In this document: piece after piece, positions 1-14,000 of the stretch
Numbering within the stretch: position 1 is the stretch's first letter
How the letters are laid out: every line of letters starts with the position of its first letter
Origin: Mactra quadrangularis
Taxonomy: Eukaryota; Mollusca; Bivalvia; Venerida; Mactridae
Length of the DNA: 64,000 nt
Direction: 5' to 3'
Assembly (NCBI GenBank): GCA_025267735.1
Contig: CM046311.1
Location: forward strand, 25,585,020-25,649,019
Made by a program: the position numbers and the translations under genes
Notes under the pieces: generated by a model
What the model saw: only the letters and a program-made list of their open reading frames with translations
The model's database searches: none
Told to the model about the DNA's origin: nothing

Positions 1-36
1 TGAAAGCGTTAAATCTAGACCATAAATAAGTTTTTG

Positions 37-37
<1 letters not shown>

Positions 38-76
<39 letters not shown>
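38..76. repeat. (TA)n microsatellite
   Basis: An uninterrupted alternating AT tract directly abuts the 5' end of a SINE copy. Confidence 0.95.
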
Positions 77-77
<1 letters not shown>

Positions 78-386
78 ACCAAACACACTCAGTCAGTAGC
101 ACACAAGTCTACTGATCAATGGGTTGTTGGTTTGATTCCTGGGCGGGGCATATATTCTTGAAACTTGGTCATGAAATATTAGATCATTTGCCCTCCTACC
201 ACTGATTCCTAATCATGTTGGACAGTTGTCAGTCACTGATGGAAGTATGCGGCTAGTAACTGGTTATCAACTAAATCCAGAGATTTAGCAATTGTGAGAA
301 CAGTGAGTATTTTGGCTGACCCCTGTGATATGACCTATACAAAGTGTTGCTATGGTGTTAAATCTAACCAAAAAAATGTATACATT
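77..386 (+). mobile_element. tRNA-derived SINE, near full length
   Basis: A tRNA-like head is present: an A-box-like CACTCAGTCAGTAGCAC, then a B-box-like GGTTTGATTCCTGGGC about 30 bases later. A ~230-bp tRNA-unrelated body follows, ending in a TGTTAAATCTAACC-type tail and an A-run. The body recurs at 37203-37470 and its 3' half at 58345-58500; the head recurs at 22886-23040. The short open frame inside (294-527) is not a gene. Confidence 0.75.
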
Positions 387-3300
387 TATTTTATGTTTTT
401 TGTTTTATATGAACAGGTTGTAGAGACAGATCAATTTGATACAACTATTACTGGACCATGGATTGGTAGATGGGATATCACTAATGAAAACAAACATACT
501 CAAGCTTTTACTAAATCTGCTCAGTGACTTACTGTTATACATATACACCTGTCTGGTCAATACATAGCTGATTATAATGAACTATTTTATGCAATATATC
601 ATAATTTGCCTTCTAATGTTCTATCTATCAACCAAAAGTATTCATCATTAGATTTGAAAGCTATTACATTGTTATGTCAGCTAGCAGGAACTCAGACATG
701 AACTAGAGTTTTGTGAAGGGAAAAACTTGCCATTGCTTGCAGCTTTATGAAATGCAATTGGCTTTGAAATGTACAAATGTACGAGTTGGTGATATTTCCA
801 AAAATGTATATTAATGAAATGAAATAGATCTCTAAATATTTTGCTAGATTTTTCAACAAATAATCATTGTAGTTATGTAGATTGTAGGAAACTGTGTGGG
901 TGTGTGTGACTGGTTACTTTTACAATCTTCATTAATGTTTTATGTGTTGTAATTTCAAGATTGTCTATCGACTATCTTTATAAAACTTCATGCAATGATA
1001 GCATAAAATAGAGGATTAAAATATACAATTACTGTAACTCTTCCATTCTAGCTTAACATCTAGATTTGTTTACTTTTTTCATCTTTCTTATTCTATCATC
1101 ATAAAAATCTTACTTTAATATAGGTTCCTCATTATTTCCTTCTGTCTACTAAATGAACAATTGAATTTATTGTCTATAATATTCACACATTCCAGTATGT
1201 TGTTATGTTAAGAATATACATATACCAGATAAAGGTTGTTAAAAGTAACTTGAGACAAATCTTAACATTATTCTATGTAAACATAATCTCATGTTATTTT
1301 GAACAAGCTTACAGTCATGTTATGTCTATCAATTATTCTCGGTTAAACTGATTGAAGTTGTCAAAGTCTTTATTAACAACTTCATTTTGACGTTATATTT
1401 TAAAACCTACACTACAATGTATCATGCATCTTTATATAAATCATATTCTGTTCATGATTAAAACTTTTTTGTTTGTATTATTATTATGCTTAGTTTACAA
1501 TGTATGTTTATTCTAGAATAATATTTTATGTTTCTATGGTCAATTTCATACTTCATACTAAACTAATTGTAACAAGAATTGTTGCAAGCAGGTGGTTAAG
1601 GGTTCGATTCCTGCAATAGGTACTTAACTTCCCGCCCTAATATCAAGTTTATCTTAAATGGTTGCAAATCAATATTCATGTTAGATATTGTGTTATGTTA
1701 TGGTATTGTCAAATACGTTCAATAATAATTGAATGTGTTTTCTTTTAATTGAGTTCATGTAATCATGTATGATAGAAATTGTACATACACTGCCCTCTAG
1801 AAGTTCCTCACACATTCACAATTAACATGGTACTAAATAGAATTTCTGAAAGTTTTACAAGCAATTTATCATTAAATGACTTAAAATTCTGCTTTTTGAA
1901 ATCTGTACATTTTTCCTATGAATATGAAATTACTAAAATTCCTCATTGAGATACATTGACCATAGTTTCAGAGGCTGATAACTTTAGTTGCAACACGGGA
2001 AAATAAAATGTACCAATTTAAATTCCATTTTCATTGCAAGAATAATGAATAAAATGAACAATAATAAAGGTAATAATTCTTCAAATTTTAACACAGAAAT
2101 TGTAACAATTTATATTATTGTACTGGGAATGTTTGGAGGGCAGTGTACTTAAACTTTGTTGCATGTGCTTTGATAGGCAAATTGCTTTTGATTTCTATTA
2201 CCAGAACTTGCATTGCTTCTTTGATCATAATCAGGGAACTTTACTAGTGCATTCTTTTATTTCACTTAAATGATGCCAAAAAACACAAGCAATGCAATTT
2301 ACAAATATTAAAGGTATAACTTGTTATGATTATTTCAATCACAGATTTTATTTGATTCACATATTTGTTATGTTTTTCATATTATACAGTATTACAATAA
2401 ATTTGAAGTAAATTGAGACTTGCTCCTTTAACATAGTCTGTATAAAGGTTTCACTATTGATGTAAGATGATTTATGAGTCATGACTTTTGGATCATTCTA
2501 TTATTGTTCGCTTTTTCTGAACTTTCAAAACATGAATAATTTCATGGTGAATGCATTTGTTAAGATTATTGTCGTAATATACCAATGAGTTTCTGAAAGT
2601 GTATTATGATTGAGTAAAGCTTCTTATGCCGTATGATAAGTTTTAGTCAAGATATTTTTAATAAAAATTAGGCCGCCAGCACAAAAACAATGCATTCAGG
2701 CACCGTGAAATTATTCAAGCTTTGACAGTTGAGAAAAAACGGACAATATAATAGGTTATTATGAGTGATTATTGTAAATACTTAGTTTGTACATGGCTAT
2801 TGCTAGCTTGTATGTAAAAGTCAGGGTCTGAAAACATCCATAATGACTGTAAGATCCTTGACCTGAAAGCCGTTATATTTACTACAAGGATATAAGTGTA
2901 TGATGGCAGACAGTTACCATGTATTAACACTTTTTAAAGCTATGCTGCAATATATGTTCACGTAAATTGAAATGATGAGCTTTTAACACATGGTATTGGA
3001 AATAATTAGACAACTATGGGTATGATGAACGCCAACACATGTTTTGATTGAATTGTGGCTTGAAAGTACAGGTGTGTTCGTAAGACACAAAATTACCCGA
3101 CTTAGAGGCCAATTATAGATGTGATTTCCTTTAAAAGAAAAAGTATGATCATATTTTTTTATTTGTATAGTAGCGTTATTAATAAATCCAATGACATCAT
3201 ACAGAAGATTTTATGATGCACTTTGATGGTGTCATTTTTAAATACTTTACATCACTTGCCCTTTAATAATTACTAGAGTTAGAAATAGAACATAGTTTCC

Positions 3301-3433
3301 TATGTTTCAAACAAGTCTATACTTTTCTTTTCCCAGTACATGTATTCACTAACCCTTCTACAAGTGGTTCACAACATCTTCCTCTATACAGGATAGTTGA
3401 TGTTTAATATTTTCATTTAAGAATATAACATAC
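387..3433. other. gene-free AT-rich stretch
   Basis: No exon with splice sites and coherent reading frame was found on either strand. A tRNA-like patch at about 1583-1632 (GGTTCGATTCCTGC B-box-like) may be a worn SINE head. Confidence 0.6.
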
Positions 3434-3974
3434 AAACTGTGCAAACACTTGACATCCAGTTTTGAAATCCTACTCTCTATCTACAGTACACTGTGCTAAC
3501 ACTTGACCTCCAGTTTTGAAATCCTACCCTCTATCTACAGTACACTGTGCAAACACTTGACATCCAGTTTTGAAATCCTACCCTCTATCTACAGTACACT
3601 GTGCAAACACTTGACCTTCAGTTTTGAAATCCTACCCTCTATCTACAGTAAACTGTGCAAACACTTGACCTCCAGTTTAGAAATCCTACTCTCTATCTAC
3701 AGTACACTGTGCAAACACTTGACCTCCAGTTTTGAAATCCTACTCTCTATCTACAGTAAACTGTGCAAACACTTGACCTTCAGTTTTGAAATCCTACCCT
3801 CTATCTACAGTAAACTGTGCAAACACTTGACATCCAGTTTTGAAATCCTACTTTCTATCTACAGTACACTGTGCAAACACTTGACCTCCAGTTTTGAAAT
3901 CCTACCCTCTATCTACAGTACACTGTGCAAACACTTGACCTCCAGTTTTGAAATCCTACTCTCTATCTACAGTA
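3434..3974. repeat. 54-bp minisatellite, about 10 copies
   Basis: Head-to-tail units of 54 bp run from ACTGTGCAAACACTTGACM through a CAGTTTTGAAATCCTACYC core to CTATCTACAGTA, with a few substitutions per unit. Because 54 is divisible by three and one frame lacks stops, an 18-residue periodic open frame exists on the plus strand (3503-4000). I regard that as a by-product: it has no splice sites, signal peptide or flanking coding sequence. Confidence 0.95.
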
Positions 3975-4337
3975 GCAGGAGAGGTCTACATCTCATATAA
4001 ATATAATAGAGAATATTCAGATTTCAATAGTTTTAATAGTTTATAAATGTTGTACAACATGTAAAAGTAATAGTTCTATGTCAAAAGAAGCTTCAAGTTA
4101 TAAAATATCTCATCAGAATAATAAAACATCTAATGATAATATATCCTGACCATATTCTTAACCATTTGACCCCCTTGCAATAATGAAAGGGAATACATGT
4201 ATTTACTAGTACATGATAATTAAAAGTCAGACTTTTATAACAACCAAGTGATAACATGTTAAAGTGTATAAAGCTATAACTAATGATATATTGTTTAACA
4301 AAAACACTGATTTGATTTATGATAAGAAACACATCAA

Positions 4338-4685
4338 CAGGGCTCAAATTTAAGCTTGCATACTCGTAAATGTGAGTGCATTTTGAAAATTGTGAATAAC
4401 TTTAACTTTAAATATTTCTGTTCAAAATAATGAGGCTCAAATCGGCATAGTAAAAGATTCACAATACAAACATGTTTCGTATTCTTTGTCAATACAAAAC
4501 GCCCTTGTTCTATCTGTTGTAAATTTAGTACTATGTCGTTTTTATATGGCATATATGAATAGTTTTTTGTTATCCAAATAAATTTGGAGAACAAAATGTG
4601 AGCGATTTTCTTCGTTTTTGCGAGTTGAAATAAAATCAACTCGCAAAAAATTGCAAGTCCAATTTTTTGTTAAATTCGAGCCCTG
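4338..4685. mobile_element. hAT-like MITE with CAGGGCTCRAATTTAA ends, copy 1
   Basis: The 348-bp element starts CAGGGCTCAAATTTAA and ends TTAAATTCGAGCCCTG, which are terminal inverted repeats. ACATCAA lies immediately outside both ends (4331-4337 and 4686-4692), an apparent target-site duplication. The interior matches the copy at 27396-27752 in order (TTTTGAAAATTG, the GAGGCTCAAATCGGC-type block, the GCAAGTCCAATTTTT block). No transposase is encoded. The open frames at 4093-4639 are incidental. Confidence 0.85.
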
Positions 4686-6838
4686 ACATCAAAAGAACTA
4701 AATCAAGTCTAACAGAATTCCATTTACACCACAAAGTCAGATTTTATGACATGTACATTGGCATTTCAAAATGCAAGCATATTATATGTTGTTCTATACA
4801 TATTAAACTTTCTAATTGTCCAATGTTTTATTTTTATGCCTTGCTAAAGTGAGTCAATTAAATCAAAGAGATATATTTATTCAAACTTTCTTTATGTTCT
4901 AGTTACTAGAATGTGAGACCAAAAACATTATGCGGTTTGTAATACACTAAATATGTAAAAGGTCTACGCCCTGTAGGAGTATATAATATACACTTTTTAT
5001 AAAATATCCTATATGTTGCAAACTAGCAATCAAATGTACATAATACTTTAATACTGTAAATAGGTGATATCTTATAGTTTGTGAAACAAAAAATTTGCCA
5101 GTAGTATATATTAGCTACATAGTATACATGTTAAACTAGACAACTAGTTGAATTATTTTATGTGTTCAACAACTTGGGAATTTGATATCTCAAGCAACCT
5201 TAAAGGCACCATAAAGACTGCCTTCTTATACATTTTAATTATTTCCCTTGAACCTTTTTAAAAAATCCTGAAAAGTTAGCATTTGCATATTTGTGAAAAC
5301 TATTGTGACTATTTTAAGCATTTAAAATTCATTTTCAGTCATTTTGTAAAAGTTTTGAATATCTTCGTAATTAATGATTTTAAGTATTTATGACATTACA
5401 ATATGTGACTTCATTAATGTGACTTAGTGAAAATCTATCCCCTTTTCCAATGTATATTAAAATAGTTAGACTTAAATATTGTCACTATAACATACAAACA
5501 TATCTAGATATATTTAGACTACTTAAAGGAAACAATCATAGATTCTAAACTGCATTGCCACTTAAAAGATTTCCTGGACCAGCCAGTTTCTAATGTATAC
5601 ATACAATTTAAAATAACAAGTAAATACTTCATGAAAAGCCATTTATGGTTTAATTCAGCAGTCATCTAGAATGTCCACATCATTATATACAAACAACATT
5701 TATAACAAACTTAATTATTCCATGCTGTAACATAAAATATTCATGTCTACAAGCATATCTGTACTTTCTAAATAACTCTGTTATCGTAAATTTGGAGCTC
5801 ATAGTATTGCAATAGGTTTGCCACTATTTCTCAATAATAAACTTAAGAACTTACTAGGACCTAACTATGTAAGGGACTATTAGTGTTTCACAACTAAGAA
5901 CATTGCAATATTTAACTCATACCTTCTTTTACTACTTTCCTTGACTGGTCACATCATGACTTATTCTAAACATTTAAAGACCGGGTTTCAACTATAAAAA
6001 AGAGAGAATCTTGAAAATGTTCTCTCTGACTCTCTAAGCAGTGAACATGTTAAACCTGAGAGAGAAAATCTTCAACTAAAACAAATTTACTTGTCAGATT
6101 TTAATAACATTTGACATTTTTTGACACATTTTCAATACTACATGTATTTGAAATTTTCAGATTTCTACGTTACCTAGAAATGGTGCTATCAAAGAATAAT
6201 TTTGAAAACAATTCAAAAATTCAAATTTTACGAAATTTGCATACGTTAGAATTTACAATATAATTACTGAAGTAAATTGAGTGAGAATTTGCTGGTGACC
6301 TCTGCTAACATAGGTCAAACCCTCCTCCTTTCCCCTTAATGGCTTAATTGCTTACCACCCGGTATTTCAAAGAAATTAAGTGTAGCCTTAAAACTTTTAA
6401 CCCGAATAACAAAGGTCTCAGGGACCAGTGAAGATATAGATGCTTGGTCAATAGTTCCAGATAAAAAGGGATACGAGTCCCTTTCATTAATGTAAAATCA
6501 AGGTTGATGGGTTAAAGAAAATACATTTATAATGCAATTTATGAAACTTGACAACCATTGGATCTAGTTATAACAATAACTAAAGGTTAATTTGAATCAG
6601 TTTAGCTTGTCTTTTCAGTTGATGGGATGGACATGGGGACAAAAATTAACATCTGTAATAATGTATGGTCAACAATCATACTACAATACAATGTATTAAA
6701 GACATTCCTTGAGCAATAATGTGTCTCAAGGGAGGTAATAATAATAATATTAATAAAATTAACAACAGTTTAAATGAGCATGATGATATAGAATGACAAC
6801 ATTGATCTTATACAGTTGATGTTATATAGTGAACACTT
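4686..6838. other. gene-free AT-rich stretch
   Basis: Low-complexity AT-rich sequence with no supported exon, RNA gene or recognisable element end. Confidence 0.6.
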
Positions 6839-7190
6839 AGGGACTTAAGTCAGTTATCTTTCCCTGATAAAATCTGAAGCAATCAGATTGGTAAGCAGGT
6901 CCTTACAGTTAGAATCCTCAGATTTTATCATTGAATTCTGATGAAAGGATAACAAAATATTTCATCTAATATACTTATTGTTAATGAAGATATTTACAGA
7001 AGTGATGAAATTTAGACAGTTATTTACCCTAAAAATACTTAGCTTGAATTTCAAACCAATTAAATGATTTACAAAAAAGTAAGCTTAATTTTGGCCAATT
7101 GACATTGAAAAGTAAGGGTGAAATCCAAGTAATCCAACTAATTGGACCTACCTATTTGAAGAATATACAAGGGGAAATAACTGATCCCTT
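6839..7190. mobile_element. MITE, uninterrupted copy A
   Basis: The ~350-bp element is bounded by imperfect inverted ends, GGGACTTAAGTCAGTTATCTTTCCC on the left and GGGGAAATAACTGATCCC on the right. It is matched in reverse complement by 42172-43967, where the same sequence is split by a 1.4-kb insertion. This copy provides the empty-site sequence for that insertion (around 7050-7075). Confidence 0.75.
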
Positions 7191-8027
7191 TTTGGAGATT
7201 CTTTTTATTCTTATATTCAGACCTCCTAGTTAAACCATAAATTATGTCCATTTGTTTTCCAAAATTGGAAGTTTTTATTACTGGTGTATCAAATTTATTG
7301 TTATCATTATTGTGCAAAGGATTTTTGTATAAGTGTTCTGATCAGTGTTGGTGGAATCATTCTTAAGAGGTTAGTTATTACTAATAGTGCTGTTGGTTTT
7401 TGAGACCAATTGTTTTGAGCACAAAGCCCAAGTATTTCTACTTTGATTCTCACAGCAAATGTTTTTAAATATAATTTAAAACATAAAACACTACCTGCTT
7501 ATTTTTGAAAAAAGAACCATTTTGAAAACCTTTATAAAATGCAGCTATGAGGGCAGTAATAGTACTTGGATGTTTTCATTTGGCTGCTAGCCACTAATAC
7601 GGTAATATAAGCTACCAGTTTCTTCCCCAGTTCACATTTTAAGTTATTAAACCTTATTGGTAGGTGCCATCAATTGGTATATTTCCTTTTAAGCAGAAAT
7701 TTTACAGTGTTTCTTCAAATGAAATCTCAAAATCACAGTTCTGAGCAAACATAACAGTTCATATAGTTCAGAACCATAACATGTTCTAATGTAAATATAC
7801 AGAAATCTCAAATCTACAATAGATTGTATCAACTAATGCAATCACACAAAACTGACACTCTTAGATTATAATCTATTATAGGACCATTAGAAATGTATCA
7901 AATCAATGTTATCACACTAAAATTTTAAAACATGAGTTTGACTTTAAAAACATGATAATTTGAGTTTATAATAAGTAATAAATAGAAGAAATTTATAAAA
8001 AAAACTAAAACTAAAAAAAGACTAATG
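7191..8027 (-). other. likely DOLPP1 3' UTR and downstream sequence
   Basis: This lies 3' of the DOLPP1 stop on the minus strand and has no coding potential. An AATAAA hexamer on the minus strand at 7274-7279 is one candidate poly(A) signal. The real transcript end cannot be fixed from sequence alone. Confidence 0.4.
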
Positions 8028-8067
8028 CTATTGGGACTTTCTGGATGTTACTTTTCTCTGTCGATTC
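8028..8067 (-). CDS. DOLPP1: DOLPP1 exon 8 (stop codon)
   Basis: Acceptor TTATTTCAG/G. Encodes [13 protein letters not shown] and then TAG. The RNRQRK block is shared with the vertebrate C-terminus. Confidence 0.93.
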
Positions 8068-11000
8068 CTGAAATAAATAACACAGCATAATAAGAAACCT
8101 TATTTAGATTATACAGTTAAACATTTTAAAACAAGTAAATCTGTGAGCTAATGCTCACTAGTGATACCCCCGCAAAAATCTAAAAATATGCGACAAACAG
8201 GAAGTAGATGAGCAAGGAGCATGAAATCGCTTTACACCACATGGGACTATGGGATGAAGCAATATGCAAAGTATTAGGCTGCTGCATGTTATAGTTGCTG
8301 AGAAAACTGCGACGGAAATTTTGTAACGGATGGACGGACAAGGGTAAAACAGTATACCCCCCTCTTCTTCGAAGCGGGGGTATAATAATGTTTTGTTAGG
8401 TAATTAACCATATTAAATATTTAGACAGATCGTAAAACTACTAACTTCTTTACATACCATACCTAGTTCATTTCATCAAACATGGGTAAAAGTAAAAAAA
8501 TTCAATTACTAAAACTCCTAAATGTCATACTTTCATCAGTTTTAACATGGTCATAGAACCTTTCTTTATGGTCCAAATATCAGGATAAAGGTTTTACATT
8601 TACACTATATAGAAAATACAGAAGTATAAATTAATAGTTGTAAGAATAGTATCTTCCTGTAAACCTTCATTTCTTTAACTTCTATATTAAGCCACAATTT
8701 AACAATGTTTTCAGTCATATCATTGTGTCCTACTAACTATACCTAGACAGGTCTATGTACCTGGACCCAAGATTTTAACTTAGCACTACCTACATACCCT
8801 CACAGGTGGTGTACACTTACCCTCACAGGTGGTGGACACTTACTGCCCAACTTGACACATAGGTAGGCTATAGGTAGAATAACCATAAACAATATTGTAT
8901 GACCAAACTCCATGAAGGTATGTAGGCACAGCCTGGGTTAAAACCCACAAAACCCTGAATTCCTGGTGAGAGCTAATCAGGTTGGTTAAATTGATCTTAG
9001 CTTACTAAGATAAAATACAAAGTTTACTACACAACATACCTAGACTCTGATCTAGTGGACGTGTACTCAAACCATAGAACATGAGGAATTAAAGTTGAAT
9101 CACGCAACATTAAAAATTCACCAATATGGCTGAAAAAAAGAGTAACTATTGTTTATTTTATTTTCAATTTATTATTGAACACTCGGTTGTTGTAATATAA
9201 ATATTAGTACATATTCAAACACACACATGTAGATGAAATGTCTTTTAAATCAAAGATATTCTTCAATTTCAAAGAAAGTAAGATGGTGAAATAACAAGAA
9301 GTCCATGGACAGAGTACACAACTATTCTGGATGCTTAAAAGAAAACAAAATCAATTCTAACACTCAACTCCAAAAATAGTATTAAATCAAAATTCATTTA
9401 TCAATAATATTACAGTTGATACCAAGCAGCAAATAAATAATCAGTCACTTGATCATGATATTCACATAGAGAATGCCCTAAAACTCTTTAACTATATTAA
9501 GTTAGAAAAGAAATAAACATAATGTCTTACCTAGCAGCTACATATGGGAAAAATGGAGTTAAAACTATTTGTACAGCAGCAAACCATACACAACCAAGAA
9601 TTATACCAATTAAACCACCCCAAAATACTTGACCAGTAGTATGATAGCCTAAATATACTCTAAAAATATAAAACAGTACAGATCATTTTATCAGTGTGTT
9701 TACATTTTGTAAGCATGTTTCATAACAGATTAACAGGGTAAGATGTTTAGTTTACTCATTTTAAATTTGTAGATACACCCATGAGTAACCTTATATGAAG
9801 GCAAGTTTGTTACTATAAAATTATAAAAACATGCATTGTTTATTGTACAACCTATAGTATATAGACAATGTTTCTATGTTTACACAATACATATTGTAAG
9901 ACAAATTTTACCTGTTACTGGTATTACTGTCTTAGTTATAGTTATAATAATGGGCTATTTTACATAGGAGCAATAGTCAATGTGTAGGACACACACTAAG
10001 GGATCAAAAGGTCACAAGTTCGAACCCCATCAGGAGTTTTAGCAAGGAATTTACTGTAATAGCTCACTCCACCTAGGTGTAAATAAGTACCTGTCAAGGT
10101 GGTATAATTCTGTTGTGCCAATTTGTTGGCTGCTTGCACTAAGTGGAGTTAAAGACTCACCAGGAGATCGAAAAAAAGATACCAATAGCCTTTTGTCCAG
10201 GGATAATAGCTGTAAAGATGGTGGACATGCATAAGAATAAAACATGGACTTTTCACCATCATAAGATTGATGAAATCTCTTGAGATTTAAATAAACACTT
10301 CTCATCAGTGTTTGTATACCATTCCTTGGTTTTTAGTGCAGTTTTATAATCATAGCTCTGTACAAAAGTTGTTAAACAGAATGTAGAGCATTGAAGGCAG
10401 AATAATTGATATCTAAGTAAATGATGTCTTAGGTTGAAGAAACATCATCTCCACAATATAATGTCTAATACAATATAAGTAATTTAAGTATATAAAACAA
10501 TTTACCTGCTATAAGCAACAATACATGCTACAGTCATACTTCCTAAAGCTGTTAAATATTTCCACAAGTCATCTAAGCAGTTATAATTACGATAAATTCT
10601 GAAATACAAGTGTAAACTAAGTCAGGGACCTGTATTATAGAAGTTATGACCAATTTTCATCATAAATCCTATTTCTATGTTACACCAGTGCTATCTATAT
10701 CATCATAAGATCTTTGATAATACAACCAACAGGTATTTTATCATAAGTTATTACCTTGATACCATGACAATTGACCAGCTTCCATGCTAGGGGTGACTAT
10801 TGCGGCCAAAAACACTATCGCGATAGTATTGCGATAATAAAAGTACTATTGCAATAGTATTGCAATAGTCAAAAAACAATTGCGATACTATCACGATAGT
10901 TTTTTTATTATAAAAACAACGGTAAACAGTCTCAAGTCTTTTACAATAAACAATTAATGTTCTTGGTCAAAGACAGAACTCAGACAGAACATTGCAGGAA

Positions 11001-14000
11001 AATGTTTCAATGATTTGGCCAGAATTTAGTTCACAGGAGTGGAGAAATCTACAAAATAATGACTTAATTTGAAAATAACTTTTCTGTATCAAATAACAAC
11101 TTGTCAGTTATTTGGTTATTTGAAATGCTGATTAATCAACAAACTGTTTTATTCAACTAACTTTTTGGTTATTTTAACTCTTTGTCATCGATTACCATAA
11201 TTACATAATGATAATGATAAACACAGTATAGTTATGATAGCATCTTCAGTATTTTAATTGAATTTAAAAAACATATAATTATGCTTCATTTTTAAAATTA
11301 CACCGAAACAAATGTTGGCAAGTAAAAAAAATGTCTGGCATTTTGAAATTTGTTTTATCAATGAACACCAGAAAACGGGAACGTAAGTTCGAATTTGTCG
11401 GTTCCTGGGGCACTGTTTGCTAAATTAAGAAAAACAAATGAAAAATAATAAGCTTATTACATTAATTATGAAGATTTAAGAATGTTTTACTTAATTTGCG
11501 ATAGCGTGGGTTGCGAAAATATATGACAATAAGTCATCATTGAAGGGATTTTATTTTTACGAAATACAATACTAAATTACATATTATAAAATATTTTTGT
11601 TGTAAAATAATACAAAACACTATTTATAAAATTTAATTACACAAGACGGTGTTATTGACAATTATCGTCAGTAATTTTAACAAAGAAAAAATGACTTCCT
11701 GGGATCGCCGATATAGTTTTTATATTATAAAGTTTTATATATAATACAATTTAACAAATTAGGTCACGCTAGTTTAAGAATACATTTTTCATGACGATTA
11801 ATTTATATTAGACTCCATGATTACATAATGAGACATTGCAATTATGTCATTGTTATGCTATCAAACATCGACAAAGTAAGTGTGAAAAAATGCCGACACA
11901 TATCTTAAATTGTTTACCTCAATTTCTGCTCAAACTGCAACACATATTTGTCCTCAAACAAAGGATTAATATTGATTTAATTGCTGCAAACAATTAAAAA
12001 ATATATATGCGCTATTTCCAATGTACTCTGACGTGTATAGGTAAAGGTATATACAGATGTTATCGAGCGTGTAATCATAAGTCGGCGACTTTATTATGAT
12101 TTTGTGACATCCTTGTGCATTTATATGTCGGTGAGTTAAACTCCTAGCGTGTGAACGACAATTGGGTTTTAATGAGATGTAATTGGCATGTAATTGTTGT
12201 GTGAATTTTCATTTTTTGCATCTCTTATCTGACCAGTTTCGATTTTTTATTTACGTTCGATACGCGGCGATTTCGAGACTTTATGAGTAAAGGAGTTTTT
12301 AATTGGGTTATGATACGCAAATTGTTTATTCCTATAGGGTTTTTGAGATTTTTAATTGCGTATTTACGCAGATACGCAGCTTATCTGTTCCTCTGTCGGC
12401 CTCTAAATAGATTTAATTTGATCCGTATCAATGTGGAGTTCTCTCATTAAAAAAAGATGAAAGTAAAGCGTTTATGGGGCTCAACTCTTGTTTTCAAGAA
12501 AACTATCGAAAAAAGTCTATAGTCAGAAAAACTATCGCGATATTTATCGACTTGAAAAAGTTCTATCGACCTATTGCTATTGCAAGGTAAACTATCGCGA
12601 TACAGCGATAAGTCGACCTATTGTTACACCCCTATTACATGCTCTCTCCTATATTCACAAATATACAACAATACATTGTATAGTCAAAAATAATGAAATG
12701 ATCTGGCTACAGTTGCCCTGCTAGCTCAGTGGGTAGAACACAAATCTACTCAAGTTGTATGATCCATTGCAGCTCAGAACAAATCTTAATCAATAAAGTG
12801 TTGCACTAACATAGATGCAAAACTTCGTAGAATGGTCACAGTACTCTACAGATAATCAATTTAACAAATATAATTTTAGTATCTATTACATTAGATGATA
12901 ATGAATAATAACAATAATTATTATTATAATAATAATAGTTTTCTTACCTGATAAATAAGAATAAAATCATATATGTAGCAAAGAAAAACATAAACTGTGA
13001 ATGACTGGATGGCATTCCATACTCTGTGAACAATACAGCAATATCTGAAGACATTAAAAACAATATTTGTATACAAAACATGATAATAGTATAATGTATG
13101 GAACTCATTGTAACATTTCTACAACTTCACACATATTACAAATACAATGAGTCTAACTTCAGATTCAGGGGTTGTAGGTTTGATTTATGGGCAGGAATTA
13201 TATATCTTTGTGGGGATAGGTCATGAAATATTTCTATGGCCAATTTCTCCTTAATTCTGTATCAAAGGCAGTTTCAAAATAATACTAGAGTGAAGTCTTA
13301 GTTCTAGAGAGTTATGTCTGTCAAAAGACAGTAAGTAGGGCAATAGACTTGTTATGATAAGACTGAAAAATTGTAAGAATGCTGTGTAAACTGCTATACA
13401 TTACATTTCCAAGGATAGAAGTTGACAGTATTTAAAATATTGAAAACCTACTTTCAAAATACTGAAATAGAAAATTTCATACAAATAATATAGAGTAATT
13501 TACTTGTGAAATACTGAAATCAGTATGAATACTAAAAACTTTAGCCCATGCATTTAATTACCTCTGGGTGGTCTTTTTTCTCTAATAGTGTGTTTTAATA
13601 CCCAGTTACATCCTTCATTTAAAATAATACCACAAAAATAAGAGATCTGAAATAGAACATAGAACAATCTACCCTCAAATAGTCAAATTGGGAGAAAAAC
13701 TATTGAAATCTAAATGTTAGGCCACACTTTTTATATTTTTAGTCTTAAGTGATTTTTTTTGAAAAAATGAGTATGGTAGGTCGAAATAAAAATAAAAAAA
13801 ATATAAAAGATGTCAATTACAACCGACTTTCAAACCCATTTTGTACAAGCTTCGAGTGAAATTGATACTTTTCTTTGAAATTTACTGACATTTTCTCAAA
13901 CTCTGTGATAATTGACACATTGAGCTTATTCAGACTGGGATCTGTTCGGTTTTTTTTTGGCGCAAAAAAGTATGGTGGGTAATAAAAAAATCAATAATCA

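Noticed and set aside
3503..4000. 165-codon open frame over the 54-bp repeat
   Set aside because: Periodic translation of a minisatellite, without splice sites or domain.
12713..12780. tRNA gene
   Set aside because: Only the A-box half is tRNA-like. The anticodon and T arms cannot be folded and related sequences are SINE heads.
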